Assembly: GCA_003260075.1 (NCBI GenBank)
Contig: QLIY01000194.1
Location: 1 to 64,000 of the forward strand
Direction of reading: 5' to 3'
DNA from: Phallusia mammillata
Taxonomy: Eukaryota > Chordata > Ascidiacea > Phlebobranchia > Ascidiidae
DNA length: 64,000 nt
Shown here: piece by piece, positions 63,861 through 64,000 of the stretch
Layout: the number at the start of each line of letters is the position of its first letter
Position numbering within the stretch: position 1 is the stretch's first letter
Position numbers and translations under genes: made by a program
The notes under the pieces: model-generated
The model's database searches: none
The model's input: the letters and a program-made list of their open reading frames with translations, nothing else
Told to the model about the DNA's origin: nothing

Positions 63861-64000
63861 CTAAAATGTTGTAGCATTTATGGCATGTGAATAACCAAAA
63901 TTAGGCAAAAAATTGATCGTTGCGTGAAATATTATTTACCATAATTGGGTAAAAGCATTTGAGGCACATTTTAAGACATGTGAATAATACAACTGAACAG

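Overview
This is a eukaryotic (animal) window of about 38-40% GC with intron-rich genes, long non-coding stretches and several non-autonomous DNA transposons. The gene content (a parathyroid-hormone-type class B receptor, a rolling-stone-type membrane protein, SmB, a MAP2K3/6 kinase) together with the frequent TAGGCTA/TAGCCTA words suggests an invertebrate chordate, most likely an ascidian tunicate. The species call is inference; no sequence was searched.

Layout. 1-20 kb: no gene that I can support. It holds two hAT-type insertions, one of them a nested pair with two perfect 8-bp target-site duplications (TSDs), and a 73-base C run. 21.1-34.4 kb (+): a PTH receptor in 13 constitutive or alternative coding blocks plus a duplicated ectodomain exon. 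Its introns carry a 399-bp element with long terminal inverted repeats and a 9-bp TSD, an 84-base C run, and a SINE-like fragment. 34.4-41.9 kb: mostly empty, with a second SINE-like fragment and a small cysteine-rich ORF. 41.9-42.7 kb (+): a single-exon PNPO-family protein whose usual FMN/PLP contact motifs are degraded. 43.66 kb (+): a 43-codon ORF with a signal-peptide-like start behind a TATA-like box. 46.3-50.9 kb (+): a three-exon rolling-stone-like six-TM protein. 52.1-53.3 kb (-): SNRPB/SmB, complete in four coding exons, the first being only the ATG. 53.7-54.2 kb: a hAT element made largely of AACCCGAACCG-like iterations. 56.9-64 kb (-): the 3' four coding exons of a MAP2K3/6-type kinase, whose 5' end lies beyond the window.

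Main discovery. The PTH receptor has two tandem, equal-phase, homologous versions of the exon that encodes the last third of the hormone-binding ectodomain (24450-24595 and 25470-25603). Both keep cysteines 5 and 6, the D-G-x-W motif and the N-x-T-W-x-D-Y-S-x-C block. Each joins in frame to the flanking exons, while including both causes a frameshift and a stop. This is the signature of mutually exclusive exons that would give one gene two hormone-binding surfaces.

A second theme is three places where a run of about 10 C or G sits exactly between two copies of a direct repeat. That is either a mutational signature or an assembly artefact.
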